In this document: positions 20,666-29,254 of the stretch, one piece after another
How positions within the stretch are numbered: position 1 is the first letter of the stretch
Layout: every line of letters begins with the position of its first letter
Assembly (NCBI RefSeq): GCF_015160855.1
Contig: NZ_CP063373.1
Span: 3,472,001 to 3,536,000, forward strand
Length of the DNA stretch: 64,000 nucleotides
Source of the DNA: Streptomyces ferrugineus
GTDB lineage: Bacteria; Actinomycetota; Actinomycetes; Streptomycetales; Streptomycetaceae
Reading direction: 5' to 3'
Translations under genes and position numbers: made by a program
Notes under the pieces: generated by a model
What the model saw: only the letters and a program-made list of their open reading frames with translations
Database searches by the model: none
Told to the model about the DNA's origin: nothing

Positions 20666-21670
20666 ATGACCTCCACGTTCCTGCCGTCCGCCGACAAGCG
20701 GCCCGGCCCCGGTGTCGACCGTCCGCCCCCGACCGCGGACGCGGCTCGGGGGCGGGCCCGGCGGCGCGTGCTGCACTGGCTCAGCGCGGTCGGGTTCCAG
20801 GTGCCCGCCCTGGTGCTGTTCCTCGTCCTGGTGCTGCTGCCGATGCTGTTCGCCGTGTACGCGGCCTTCTTCCGCTGGGGCGGCTTCGGCATGCCGTCCG
20901 ACTACATCGGCGGCGACAACTTCACCCGGCTCTTCCAGGACCCGGTCTTCCTGGGAGACCTGTGGCGCTGCCTGCTCCTGGTGGTGCTGTCGCTCGCCAT
21001 CCAGCTGCCGTTCGCGCTCGCCATGGCCGTGCTGCTCAACCAGAAGCTGCGCGGCCGGGCCTTCTACCGGATGCTGTTCTTCGGGCCGTACGTCCTGTCC
21101 GAGGCCATCACCGGCGTCCTGTTCGGCATGATCTTCGCCCCCGGCGACGGCCTCGCCGACCAGATCCTGGGCGGCATCGGCCTCGACGGCCTCGGCGGTG
21201 AGTGGTTCGCCGACCAGTCCACCGTCATGGCCACCCTGTTCCTGGTCATGACGTGGAAGTACTTCGGCTTCCACATGATGCTCTACCTGGCCGGACTCCA
21301 GTCCGTCCCCGCCGAGTTGACCGAGGCCGCGCTCATCGACGGCGCGAACGCCTGGCAGCGCTTCCGAAGCGTCACCCTGCCGCTGCTCGCGCCCACCCTC
21401 AGGATCAGCGTGTTCCTGTCCGTGATCGGGTCGATCCAGCTCTTCGACCTGGTCTGGGTGACCACGGCGGGCGGACCCGACCATCACTCGGAGACCATGG
21501 CCGTGACCATGTTCCAGTACGGCTTCAAGCGCTACCAGGTCGGCTACGCCAGCGCGATCAGCGTGGTCATGTTCGGCATCAGCCTCGTCTTCGCCCTCGC
21601 CTACCAGCGGTTCGTGCTCCGCCGCGACCTCGAAGGAGCCACCACCACGATGCGGGGAGGCGCCAAGTGA
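20666..21670 (+). CDS. Sugar ABC transporter permease (BxlF-like)
   Basis: 334 aa, ATG 6 bp after the previous stop. A cytoplasmic Pro/Arg-rich N-terminus of about 40 residues precedes six membrane helices. The binding-protein-dependent transport (EAA) loop is present: EAALIDGANAWQRFRSVTLP. It pairs with the next permease to form the channel. The stop overlaps the next start. Confidence 0.88.
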   Translation: MTSTFLPSADKRPGPGVDRPPPTADAARGRARRRVLHWLSAVGFQVPALVLFLVLVLLPMLFAVYAAFFRWGGFGMPSDYIGGDNFTRLFQDPVFLGDLWRCLLLVVLSLAIQLPFALAMAVLLNQKLRGRAFYRMLFFGPYVLSEAITGVLFGMIFAPGDGLADQILGGIGLDGLGGEWFADQSTVMATLFLVMTWKYFGFHMMLYLAGLQSVPAELTEAALIDGANAWQRFRSVTLPLLAPTLRISVFLSVIGSIQLFDLVWVTTAGGPDHHSETMAVTMFQYGFKRYQVGYASAISVVMFGISLVFALAYQRFVLRRDLEGATTTMRGGAK

Positions 21671-22521
21671 CGGCCAGGTCGGGCAGGAAGGCCGGCGGGA
21701 AGACCGGCAGGAAGAGCCTGCCCCTGCATGTGATCCTCGTGGTGGTCGGCGCGGTGATGGTCGTGCCGCTGCTCTACGCCACGCTGTCCGGCTTCAAGTC
21801 CACCGACGAGCTCTCCCGCAACCCGGTCGGCCTGCCGGAGTCGTGGGTGACCGGCAACTACACGGGGATCCTCGGCTCGGGGGACTTCTGGCGGCTGATC
21901 GGCAACAGCACCCTGATCGCGGTGGGGACCACCGTCCTGGTCGTGGCCGTCTCCGCGCTCTCGGCGTTCTCCTTCGCGCGCTTCGCCTTCCGCGGCCGCG
22001 AGACGCTGTTCACCCTCTTCACCCTGGGCCTGATGTTCCCCTTCGCGGTGGCGGCCCTGCCCCTGTTCCTGCTGCTGCGTTCCCTGGGCCTGCTGGACAA
22101 CCCGCTCGGCGTGATCCTCCCGCAGGCCGCCTTCGGGCTGCCGATGACCATCATCATCCTGCGCGGCTTCTTCCGGCAGATCCCCGGCGAGTTGGAGGAG
22201 GCGGCCACGCTCGACGGGTGCAGCTCCTTCGGGTTCTTCTGGCGGGTGCTGCTGCCCATGGCCCGGCCCGCGCTGGGCACCGTCTCGGTCCTCGCCGTCG
22301 TCACCAGCTGGAACAACTTCTTCCTGCCGCTGCTGGTGTTCACCGACTCCACCTGGTGGACCATCCCCATCGGCGTCCAGCAGTTCCAGGGCCAGTACTC
22401 CGCGGAGTACGCCCGCGTCTTCGCGTACCTGGTGCTGGCCATGGTCCCCGCCCTCGCCTTCTACTCGGTCGCCGAGCGCCAGCTCGTCGGCGGCCTCACC
22501 GCCGGCGCGACCAAGGGATGA
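21667..22521 (+). CDS. Sugar ABC transporter permease (BxlG-like)
   Basis: 284 aa from GTG 21667, overlapping the preceding TGA. Six membrane helices; the EAA loop reads EEAATLDGCSSFGFFWRVLL, followed by PMARPAL. This is the typical second permease of carbohydrate uptake type 1 transporters. No ATPase gene follows. In Streptomyces the shared ATPase MsiK, encoded elsewhere, drives such transporters. Confidence 0.88.
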   Translation: MTARSGRKAGGKTGRKSLPLHVILVVVGAVMVVPLLYATLSGFKSTDELSRNPVGLPESWVTGNYTGILGSGDFWRLIGNSTLIAVGTTVLVVAVSALSAFSFARFAFRGRETLFTLFTLGLMFPFAVAALPLFLLLRSLGLLDNPLGVILPQAAFGLPMTIIILRGFFRQIPGELEEAATLDGCSSFGFFWRVLLPMARPALGTVSVLAVVTSWNNFFLPLLVFTDSTWWTIPIGVQQFQGQYSAEYARVFAYLVLAMVPALAFYSVAERQLVGGLTAGATKG

Positions 22522-22577
22522 CGCGCGCGCAGGCGGACGTACGGCTCACCCACCACCACCTCGTGAGGAGTCGCACC

Positions 22578-23612
22578 ATGCGCAAGAACCGTCTCAGACT
22601 CGTCGGCGCCCTCGCGGCCGCCCTGGTCGCGGTCGCCGGCACGCCCGCCCAGGCGGGTCACCAGCAGCCCACCCTCGCCGACCTCGCGCAGCGCCACGGC
22701 CGCTACTTCGGCAGCGCGACCGACAACCCCGAACTCGTCGACGAGCCGTACAAGGCGATCCTCGGCAGCGAGTTCGACCAGATCACCCCGGGCAACGGCA
22801 TGAAGTGGTACGCCACCGAACCCGAGCAGGGCGTCTTCGACTTCTCCCAGGGCGACGAGATCGTGAACCTCGCCCGCGCGGGCCACCAGAAGGTGCGCGG
22901 CCACACCCTCGTCTGGCACAGCCAGCTGCCGGGCTGGCTCACCGACCGCGAGTGGACGGCGACCGAGCTGAGGGCCGTGCTGAAGAAGCACATCCAGACC
23001 GAGGTACGGCACTACCGGGGCAAGATCTACGCCTGGGACGTCGTCAACGAGGCGTTCAACGAGGACGGCACCTACCGCGAGACGATCTTCTACAAGACGC
23101 TCGGCCCCGGCTATATCGCCGATGCCCTGCGCTGGGCCCACCAGGCCGACCCGAAGGCACGGCTCTACCTCAACGACTACAACGTCGAGGCGGTCGGACC
23201 GAAGAGCGACGCCTACTACAAGCTGGCCAAGCAGCTCAGGGCCCGGGGCGTCCCGCTGCACGGCTTCGGCCTGCAGACCCATCTGGCGCTCCAGTACGGC
23301 TATCCGACCACGCTGGAGGACAACCTGCGCCGGTTCGCGCGGCTCGGCCTGGACACGGCGCTCACCGAGGTCGACGTACGGATGGAGCTGCCCGCGACCG
23401 AGGAGAAGCTGGCCCAGCAGGCCGAGTGGTACCGGGACATGACCGAGGCGTGCCTGGCGGTGCGCCGGTGTGTGGGGATCACGCTCTGGGACTACACGGA
23501 CAAGTACTCGTGGATCCCGGCGTTCTTCCCGGGCGAGGGAGCCGCCCTGCCGTGGGACGAGGAACTGCGGCCGAAGCCCGCGTACTTCGCGCTGCGGCAG
23601 GCGCTGAGGTAG
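22578..23612 (+). CDS. Secreted endo-1,4-beta-xylanase, GH10
   Basis: 344 aa from ATG 22578 (GAGGAG upstream). Sec signal peptide with likely cleavage after AQA at residues 24-26. Catalytic GH10 domain only, with no carbohydrate-binding module. Acid/base E158 is in WDVVNEAF and nucleophile E264 is in LTEVDVRM; KWYATEP, HTLVWHSQ and GLQTHL line the substrate cleft. It cleaves xylan outside the cell, and the ABC system encoded just upstream takes up the products. 56 bp after the permease and before a strong terminator, so it ends the operon. Confidence 0.95.
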   Translation: MRKNRLRLVGALAAALVAVAGTPAQAGHQQPTLADLAQRHGRYFGSATDNPELVDEPYKAILGSEFDQITPGNGMKWYATEPEQGVFDFSQGDEIVNLARAGHQKVRGHTLVWHSQLPGWLTDREWTATELRAVLKKHIQTEVRHYRGKIYAWDVVNEAFNEDGTYRETIFYKTLGPGYIADALRWAHQADPKARLYLNDYNVEAVGPKSDAYYKLAKQLRARGVPLHGFGLQTHLALQYGYPTTLEDNLRRFARLGLDTALTEVDVRMELPATEEKLAQQAEWYRDMTEACLAVRRCVGITLWDYTDKYSWIPAFFPGEGAALPWDEELRPKPAYFALRQALR

Positions 23613-23622
23613 GCCGCGGCCG

Positions 23623-23667
23623 CCGTGCGTCACGGGCGTCGGTACGAGGGTCGCCCGTGACGCACGG
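23623..23667 (+). terminator. Terminator of the xylan operon
   Basis: Perfect 16-bp stem: arm CCGTGCGTCACGGGCG at 23623-23638 and its complement at 23652-23667, loop 13 nt, starting 10 bp after the xylanase stop. A second GC hairpin (GGCCCCG/CGGGGCC, near 23685-23710) follows it. Confidence 0.8.
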
Positions 23668-23811
23668 TGAACTACGGTGCGTGAGCGGCCCCGGACACAC
23701 GTCGGGGCCGGCTCGCAGTCAGGGTCTGCGACCGGCCCCTGGGAGTACGCCGGGCGTCCGTCGTGCCGCCCGGTGGCGCAGGGCCTGACCGGCGTGGTCC
23801 GCCGGCGGGCG

Positions 23812-24018
23812 CTACGCGGCCGTCATCACCTTGCCGGTGCCCAGCGGACGGTGCGGGGCGATGATCTGGCCGTCGGGCAGGAGCTCACCGGTGTCCTCGA
23901 AGAGCAGAACGCCGTTGCACAGCAGACTCCATCCCTGCTCCGGGTGGTGCGCCACGAGACGGGCGGACTCCCGGTCGGCGGAGTGGGCTGAGGGACACGG
24001 TGGCTGGTGCTGGCACAT
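23812..24018 (-). CDS. DUF5999 family small protein
   Basis: 68 aa from ATG 24018. The sequence MCQHQPPCPSAHSADRESAR followed by LVAHHPEQGWSLLCNGVLLF and EDTGELLPDG matches the Streptomyces DUF5999 family, whose members start at this methionine. Cysteines at positions 2, 8 and near 35 could bind a metal. The function is unknown. Confidence 0.85.
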   Translation of the reverse strand: MCQHQPPCPSAHSADRESARLVAHHPEQGWSLLCNGVLLFEDTGELLPDGQIIAPHRPLGTGKVMTAA

Positions 24019-24294
24019 GGATGGGATCTTTCGCTCTGTCGTGATCTCTGAGATGGCTGTGGTGTCTGTTTCGCGGCGTGAAGCTTCGTTCATGGCCGCC
24101 CCCCGTTGTGATAAGTCGGTCGGAACCCAGTGTTGCCCCACGGGCGTCAATCCGCAGGGATTTCGCAGCACAGCTTTCTTACAGGTTGATGACGCTTCAC
24201 CCGCGCGGATGGTTCATCCCAACTCCACTGTCACTTCGGGTGGTTCGCAGTGGTCGGATAGGGCTAGTCCGTGCGGGCCCCGGGGGCTTGGAGG

Positions 24295-24386
24295 CTCGTT
24301 CGAGCGTATTGTCGCTCGTGCGAGCGAAGCCTTTCTCGCGCTTTCGTCTTTTCGCGCTCAGGCGAGTGCTTTCTCGCTCGTACGAG
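24295..24386. repeat. Three CTCG-NN-CGAG palindromes
   Basis: CTCGTTCGAG (24295-24304), CTCGTGCGAG (24315-24324) and CTCGTACGAG (24377-24386), with CTTTCTCGC repeated between them. They lie in a 496-bp gap, 277-370 bp upstream of the DUF5999 start. Possible operators; no protein is assigned. Nothing else is seen in the gap. Confidence 0.5.
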
Positions 24387-24514
24387 TGCTTTACGGCTCG
24401 TGTGTACGTGTTTCCTGTTGTCCGATACGAGCCTAATCCCATCGCCGGACAGTGGCGTACCCCGCCACCCGGAAAGGGGCGGCGGGGTACGTGGGCGCTC
24501 GCGCGGGGGCGCTG

Positions 24515-25117
24515 TCAGGCGGGGGAGCCGAGCAGCGGGGGCAGGGGCGGCGCCGGGGCCGGGGTCGCCCGGTGGGTGAGCACCGGGAGCAGCTCGGCGA
24601 CCCGGTGCGGCACATGGGCCGCGATGCCGGGCGGGGCCGGGGCCAGCGGCACCAGGATGTCGGCGGTGTCGGGGTGCCCGGTGGCGCTGTCCGCGGTGCA
24701 GTCGCCGTGCAGCCAGAGGGCGAGCATGTACAGGCCGGGGAACGACAGCAGGCGCGGCTGGTAGGGCTGGGTGATCGTCTCGGCCTGCTGCAGTGCGCGT
24801 TCGGTCGAGGTGATGTACGGCCCCTCGAAGAAGTGCGAGAAGGCCCAGCCGTCGGGGGTCAGACGGGTCTCGGCCGCGGCCACCGCGCGGTCGCCGCACC
24901 GGATCAGGAAGCGCCAGCCGGCCAGCCGGGTCGCGGACATGCCCGCCGGGGTGATCTCGTCCAGGACGTGGACGGGCAGCGGGAGTTCGGGTGTGGCGGG
25001 CCCCTGGGCGGCGCGCAGCGAGGGTGTTCGGGCTGCGCGGACCGCGGTCGGCGAGCCGAGCGCGGTGAGGACGGAGCGAAGTGCGGGCGCGGGAGCCGGG
25101 GGGACATGCAGGGGCAT
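24515..25117 (-). CDS. Hypothetical protein
   Basis: 200 aa, ATG start. No domain recognised. An Ala/Pro-rich N-terminus (1-45) precedes a more structured middle: LAGWRFLIRCGDRAVAAAET, then WAFSHFFEGPYITSTERAL and YQPRLLSFPGLYMLALWLHG. The C-terminal part is Pro-rich. Codon use is normal for the window, so it is probably a real gene of unknown function. Its stop is 129 bp downstream of the palindrome cluster. Confidence 0.7.
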   Translation of the reverse strand: MPLHVPPAPAPALRSVLTALGSPTAVRAARTPSLRAAQGPATPELPLPVHVLDEITPAGMSATRLAGWRFLIRCGDRAVAAAETRLTPDGWAFSHFFEGPYITSTERALQQAETITQPYQPRLLSFPGLYMLALWLHGDCTADSATGHPDTADILVPLAPAPPGIAAHVPHRVAELLPVLTHRATPAPAPPLPPLLGSPA

Positions 25118-25669
25118 GGTGGGTCGCCTCTCATTCGACAGGCAATGGCGCGAGGGCGGGGCGGACGGCGCTGTCAGCTCACGGAGGTCAGAGAGGCCGG
25201 GGGCCGGGGTCTGGGTGCCAAGGGGGATGGGTGAGGCCTGCCGTACGTCACCTGGACGGCAGGTCCGGGACCGCGGGCGCCAACCCTCTGCCTTGATTGC
25301 GGAGTTTATACGACGAGTGTTCAGACGGTGTTTCGTCTAACCGCTTTCGGTGCACCCGGCAAGGAGTCAATCGGTCGCCGATATGCGGGAATCATCCCGA
25401 TTCCCGGGTGGTGCTGCGGCGATGACCTCGGGAAATGCCGTCGGTGCGGTCGGCCAATTCTCGTCGGCATTTTTCACGAGTTCGTGAGCCGTCCGAAACT
25501 GCACAGTGCGGCATGCCCGCTGAATGTGCCACCGGTCACATTCGACAGGGTAGCGGGCGCGGGGGCCGCGTGGGACGTTATCGATCGCTTCGGCTGGGCA
25601 TCATCCAACCTGACCCGGGAGACCGGGCGGCCGGATCCTCGGCCCGCCCATCCGAGGAGGGACGCTTCG
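25118..25669. other. Intergenic, less GC-rich than surroundings
   Basis: 552 bp before the GCS2 gene. Part of it (about 25290-25560) is noticeably richer in A/T than its surroundings. The GCS2 reading frame stays open upstream to 25328 and includes a CRRC pair, but has no ribosome binding site and unusual codon use, so it is treated as non-coding leader. Confidence 0.45.
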
Positions 25670-27187
25670 ATGGGGGAGAAGGTCGTGGCAGGTCGGTTCG
25701 ATCTGTCCGATCGGCAGCACTACCGCGAGAAGCTGCGGCAGTGCCTGACGGGCCTGGAGCGGCTGCTGGCGGAGAAGCGGTTCGATCGCCCCAAGAACCT
25801 CATGGGGCTGGAGATCGAATTGAACATCACCGGCTCCGACGGTATGCCGAGAATGTTGAACGCGCAGGTACTGGAGCGCATCGCGAGCCGCGATTTCCAA
25901 ACAGAACTCGCCATGTTCAATCTGGAAGTCAACATAGCCCCACATCGATTGCAGGGGCGGGTATTCGACCGGCTGGCCGAGGAACTCCGCACGTCCCTGG
26001 CATATGCCGACCGAAAAGCGGGCGAGGTCGACGCGGGAATCGTGATGATCGGCATTCTGCCGACACTCGACCGGGACGACCTGGTCTCCTCCAACCTCTC
26101 CGACGTCGATCGCTACGTCCTCCTCAACGACCAGATCGTGGCCGCCCGCGGCGAGGACTTCACCCTCGACATCGACGGTGTGGAGCGGCTGAGCTGCACC
26201 TCGAAGTCCATAGCCCCCGAGGCCGCCTGCACCTCCGTGCAACTGCACCTCCAGGTCACCCCCGGCCGCTTCGCCGACGTCTGGAACGCCGCGCAGGCGG
26301 TCGCCGCCGCGCAGGTCGCCGTCGGCGCCAACTCGCCCTTCCTGTTCGGCCGTGAGCTGTGGCGCGAGTCCCGCCCGCCGCTGTTCCAGCAGTCCACCGA
26401 CACCCGCCCGCCCGAGCTCCAGGCCCAGGGCGTGCGGCCGCGCACCTGGTTCGGGGAGAAGTGGGTCACCTCGGCGCACGACCTCTTCGAGGAGAACCTG
26501 CGCTACTTCCCGGCCCTGCTGCCGATCTGCGACGACGAGGACCCGCTCGACGTCCTCGACTCCGGCGGTGTACCGACACTCGCCGAACTCGTCCTGCACA
26601 ACGGCACCGTGTACCGCTGGAACCGCCCGGTCTACGGCATCGCCGACGGCGTCCCGCACCTGCGCGTGGAGAACCGCGTGCTGCCCGCCGGGCCCACCAT
26701 CACGGACGTCATCGCCAACGCGGCCTTCTACTACGGCGTCGTCCGCGCCCTCGCCGAGGAGACGCGGCCGGTGTGGACTCGGCTGCCCTTCGAGGCGGCG
26801 GCCGCCAACTTCGACGCGGCGTGCCGGCACGGCATCGACGCCCGGCTGCGCTGGCCGAAGCGCGGGCGCTACGGCGGCACCACCGAGGTCGACGCCGTGA
26901 GCCTCGTACGCGACGAACTGCTGCCGCTCGCCGAGGTCGGCCTGGACGCGTGGGGCGTGGAACCGGCCGACCGGGACCTCTACCTGGGCGTCATCGAGGA
27001 GCGGTGCCGCAGGCGCATGAACGGCGCGTCCTGGCAGGCGGCCACCTTCCACCGGGCACTGGAGTCGGGCCTGCCCCGAGAGGCGGCCCTGGCGGCGACG
27101 ACACGGCGATACCGCGAGCTGATGCATCGGGGGGAGCCGGTGCACATGTGGCCGGTGGGGTTGCTGGAGCCGGTGCCGTTGGGGTGA
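25670..27187 (+). CDS. Glutamate-cysteine ligase family 2 (GCS2) protein
   Basis: 505 aa from ATG 25670, with CGAGGAGG 8 nt upstream. The GCS2 ATP-grasp-like core is present: the LMGLEIELNIT motif near residue 46, then FNLEVNI, and LHNGTVYRWNRPVYG and HLRVENRVLPAGPT in the second half. Characterised members join glutamate to cysteine or another amine. Streptomycetes use mycothiol rather than glutathione, so the real substrate is unclear. It is monocistronic, with an unrelated sigma gene convergent. Confidence 0.8.
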   Translation: MGEKVVAGRFDLSDRQHYREKLRQCLTGLERLLAEKRFDRPKNLMGLEIELNITGSDGMPRMLNAQVLERIASRDFQTELAMFNLEVNIAPHRLQGRVFDRLAEELRTSLAYADRKAGEVDAGIVMIGILPTLDRDDLVSSNLSDVDRYVLLNDQIVAARGEDFTLDIDGVERLSCTSKSIAPEAACTSVQLHLQVTPGRFADVWNAAQAVAAAQVAVGANSPFLFGRELWRESRPPLFQQSTDTRPPELQAQGVRPRTWFGEKWVTSAHDLFEENLRYFPALLPICDDEDPLDVLDSGGVPTLAELVLHNGTVYRWNRPVYGIADGVPHLRVENRVLPAGPTITDVIANAAFYYGVVRALAEETRPVWTRLPFEAAAANFDAACRHGIDARLRWPKRGRYGGTTEVDAVSLVRDELLPLAEVGLDAWGVEPADRDLYLGVIEERCRRRMNGASWQAATFHRALESGLPREAALAATTRRYRELMHRGEPVHMWPVGLLEPVPLG

Positions 27188-27251
27188 GGGGCGGATCCTG
27201 CCGGGGTGAACCGCCCCGCGAGTGCCGCCCGTCAGGTTTGCCGGCTCCATG

Positions 27252-27643
27252 GTGAGGCTGCTTGGGGTGCAGCTGTGGTGTCGGTGTGGTGAGCGGTGGG
27301 GGCGTGTGGCCGTTCTTCGGGTGGGCCGTCAGAGGGGGCGTGGCCGTTCTTCGGGTAGTCGTGCGGGTGCTGGTTGTCGGCTGCGCCGGGTTGTGTTGAG
27401 TCGGGCCGCTCGGCGGGTGGGGGAGTCGTGCTTGGTGGGGGGCGTCTGTGAGGCTGCTTGGGGTGCAGCTGTGGTGTCGGTGTGGTGAGCGGTGGGGGCG
27501 TGTGGCCGTTCTTCGGGTGGGCCGTCAGAGGGGGCGTGGCCGTTCTTCGGGTAGTCGTGCGGGTGCTGGTTGTCGGCTGCGTAGGGTCGTGTTGAGTCGG
27601 GCCGCCTGGCGGGTCAGGTAGTCGCGCTCGGCCAGGTTGGAGG
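27252..27643. repeat. 196-bp tandem duplication at 3' end of ECF42 gene
   Basis: Two units with a 196-bp period, 27252-27447 and 27448-27643. About the first 150 bp are almost identical and the rest is diverged. The right unit contains the last 39 codons of the sigma gene and its stop (27525-27527); the left unit repeats this, including the same stop triplet at 27329-27331. Inside each unit GGCCGTTCTTCGGGT occurs twice. Confidence 0.88.
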
Positions 27644-28718
27644 CCCTCTGGGCCGCCTCGGCGTACAGGCGGGCCGCTGTCGTGAGGTCGCCGTCGCGTT
27701 CGTGGAGGTAGGCCGCCGCCGCGGTGTGGCGGGGCAGGGAGTCGGGCAGTTCCGCGAGTGCCGTCAGGCCGGCGCGCGGGCCGTCGGCCTCGCCGATCGC
27801 GACCGCGCGGTTGAGCCGGACGACCGGGCTGTCGGTGAGGGCGGCGAGTTCGTCGTACCACTCGACGATCTGCACCCAGTCGGTCTCCTCGGCGGTGGGC
27901 GCGTCGGCGTGCAGGGCGGCGATGGCGGCCTGGGCCTGGAACTCGCCCAGGCGGTCGCGGGCGAGGGCCGACTGGAGGATCTCGATGCCCTCGGCGATCG
28001 ACTTGGTGTCCCAGCGGCCGCGGTCCTGCTCGGCGAGGGGGACCAGACTGCCGTCCGGGGCCGTGCGGGAGGCGCGTCGGGCGTGATGGAGCAGCATCAG
28101 GGCGAGCAGGCCCGACACCTCGGGGTGGTCGATCGTGGCCGCGAGCTGCCGGGTGAGCCGGATGGCCTCGGCGGCGAGGTCGACGTCGCCGGAGTAGCCC
28201 TCGTTGAAGACCAGGTACAGCACGCGCAGGACCGTCGCGACATCGCCCGGCCGGTCGAAACGGACGCCGGAGACCGTGCGCTTGGCCCGGCTGATGCGCT
28301 GCGCCATGGTCGCCTCGGGCACCAGGTAGGCCTGGGCGATCTGCCGGGTGGTGAGACCGCCGACGGCACGCAGTGTGAGCGCGACCGCGGACGACGGGCT
28401 CAGTGAGGGGTGGGCGCACAGGAAGTAGAGCTGGAGCGTGTCGTCGACCGAGGGCGTGGGTCCCGGGGCCGGCTCCTCGTCGACGCGGTCCTCACGCCGG
28501 CGGCGGGCCGTGTCCGCCCGCGTCGCGTCGAGGAACTTGCGCCAGGCGACGGTGATCAGCCAGCCCTTGGGGTCGTGCGGCTGCTCGTCCGGCCAGACGC
28601 GGACCGCCTCGACCAGCGCGTCCTGCACCGCGTCCTCGGCCGCCGCGAAGTCGGCTCCGCGGCGGACGAGGACGGTGAGCACGCTCGGTGTGAGGCCTCT
28701 GAGCAAGGCCTCATTCAT
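27525..28718 (-). CDS. ECF sigma factor, ECF42 type with C-terminal TPR-like extension
   Basis: 397 aa. Sigma region 2 lies at about 20-75 (AAEDAVQDALVEAVRVWP, GWLITVAWRKFLD) and region 4 at 110-165 (GGLTTRQIAQAYLVPEATMA). A long helical C-terminal extension (about 180-385, DUF6596/TPR-like, with NEGYSGD, LNRAVAIGEADGP and YLHERDGDL) defines group ECF42 and is known to be needed for activity. There is no anti-sigma gene. Its start overlaps the end of the upstream DGPF gene by 8 nt, the usual partnership for this group. Confidence 0.9.
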   Translation of the reverse strand: MNEALLRGLTPSVLTVLVRRGADFAAAEDAVQDALVEAVRVWPDEQPHDPKGWLITVAWRKFLDATRADTARRRREDRVDEEPAPGPTPSVDDTLQLYFLCAHPSLSPSSAVALTLRAVGGLTTRQIAQAYLVPEATMAQRISRAKRTVSGVRFDRPGDVATVLRVLYLVFNEGYSGDVDLAAEAIRLTRQLAATIDHPEVSGLLALMLLHHARRASRTAPDGSLVPLAEQDRGRWDTKSIAEGIEILQSALARDRLGEFQAQAAIAALHADAPTAEETDWVQIVEWYDELAALTDSPVVRLNRAVAIGEADGPRAGLTALAELPDSLPRHTAAAAYLHERDGDLTTAARLYAEAAQRASNLAERDYLTRQAARLNTTLRSRQPAPARLPEERPRPL

Positions 28719-29133
28719 GGGCGATGCACTCCTCGCCGGTGGGATGCGCGGTCAGGAACGGGCGCAGCTCCAGCCACTCGTGGATCGGCTTCCCGCCAGC
28801 TCCCGGGGCGGCCGACAGCTCACCGGCCAGCTCGACGGCACGCTCATGGCTGTCGACGTCGATCACCATCCAGCCGGCGATGAGGTCCTTGGTCTCGGCG
28901 AACGGCCCGTCGGTGACCGGCGGGCGCCCCTCACCGTCGTACCGCACCCACGATCCCTCGGGAGCGAGCGCCTGACCGTCCACGAACTCGCCGGTCTTCT
29001 CCAGCCGGGCCGCGAAGTCGTTCATGTACTGCACATGCGCGGAGATCTCCTCCGGCGTCCACTGGTCCATCGGCACGTCGTTCACGGCCGCCGGGGCGCC
29101 GCGGTAGTGCTTCAGCAGCAGGTACTTGGCCAT
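28711..29133 (-). CDS. YciI-like DGPF domain protein
   Basis: 140 aa from ATG 29133 (GGAGACC upstream). The sequence MAKYLLLKHYRG opens a YciI-like ferredoxin fold, and the family motif DGPFAETKDLIAGWMVIDVD is intact. DGPF proteins are the constant genetic partners of ECF41/ECF42 sigma factors and may sense or modify the signal. The biochemical role is not known. Translationally coupled to the sigma gene. Confidence 0.88.
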   Translation of the reverse strand: MAKYLLLKHYRGAPAAVNDVPMDQWTPEEISAHVQYMNDFAARLEKTGEFVDGQALAPEGSWVRYDGEGRPPVTDGPFAETKDLIAGWMVIDVDSHERAVELAGELSAAPGAGGKPIHEWLELRPFLTAHPTGEECIAHE

Positions 29134-29184
29134 CGTGGTCTCCTCGACGCTGGTGCGACCCATTGTGGTCGCGTTCACCACGGG

Positions 29185-29211
29185 GACGGAGCCGGACACG
29201 GGATCTCGACA
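29185..29211 (-). promoter_or_regulatory. Candidate ECF42 autoregulated promoter
   Basis: On the minus strand TGTCGA (29211-29206), a 17-bp spacer, then CGTC (29188-29185), about 50 bp before the DGPF start. TGTCGA and CGTC elements resemble those reported for ECF42 sigma factors, so autoregulation is likely (inference). Confidence 0.5.
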
Positions 29212-29254
29212 TCGCCGCGGGGAATTGCCCAGAGATTTTTTCCGCTGAGCCGGC

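Noticed and set aside
25328..25669. N-terminal extension of the GCS2 gene with CRRC pair
   Set aside because: No ribosome binding site, lower GC and atypical codon use; ATG 25670 has a perfect site.
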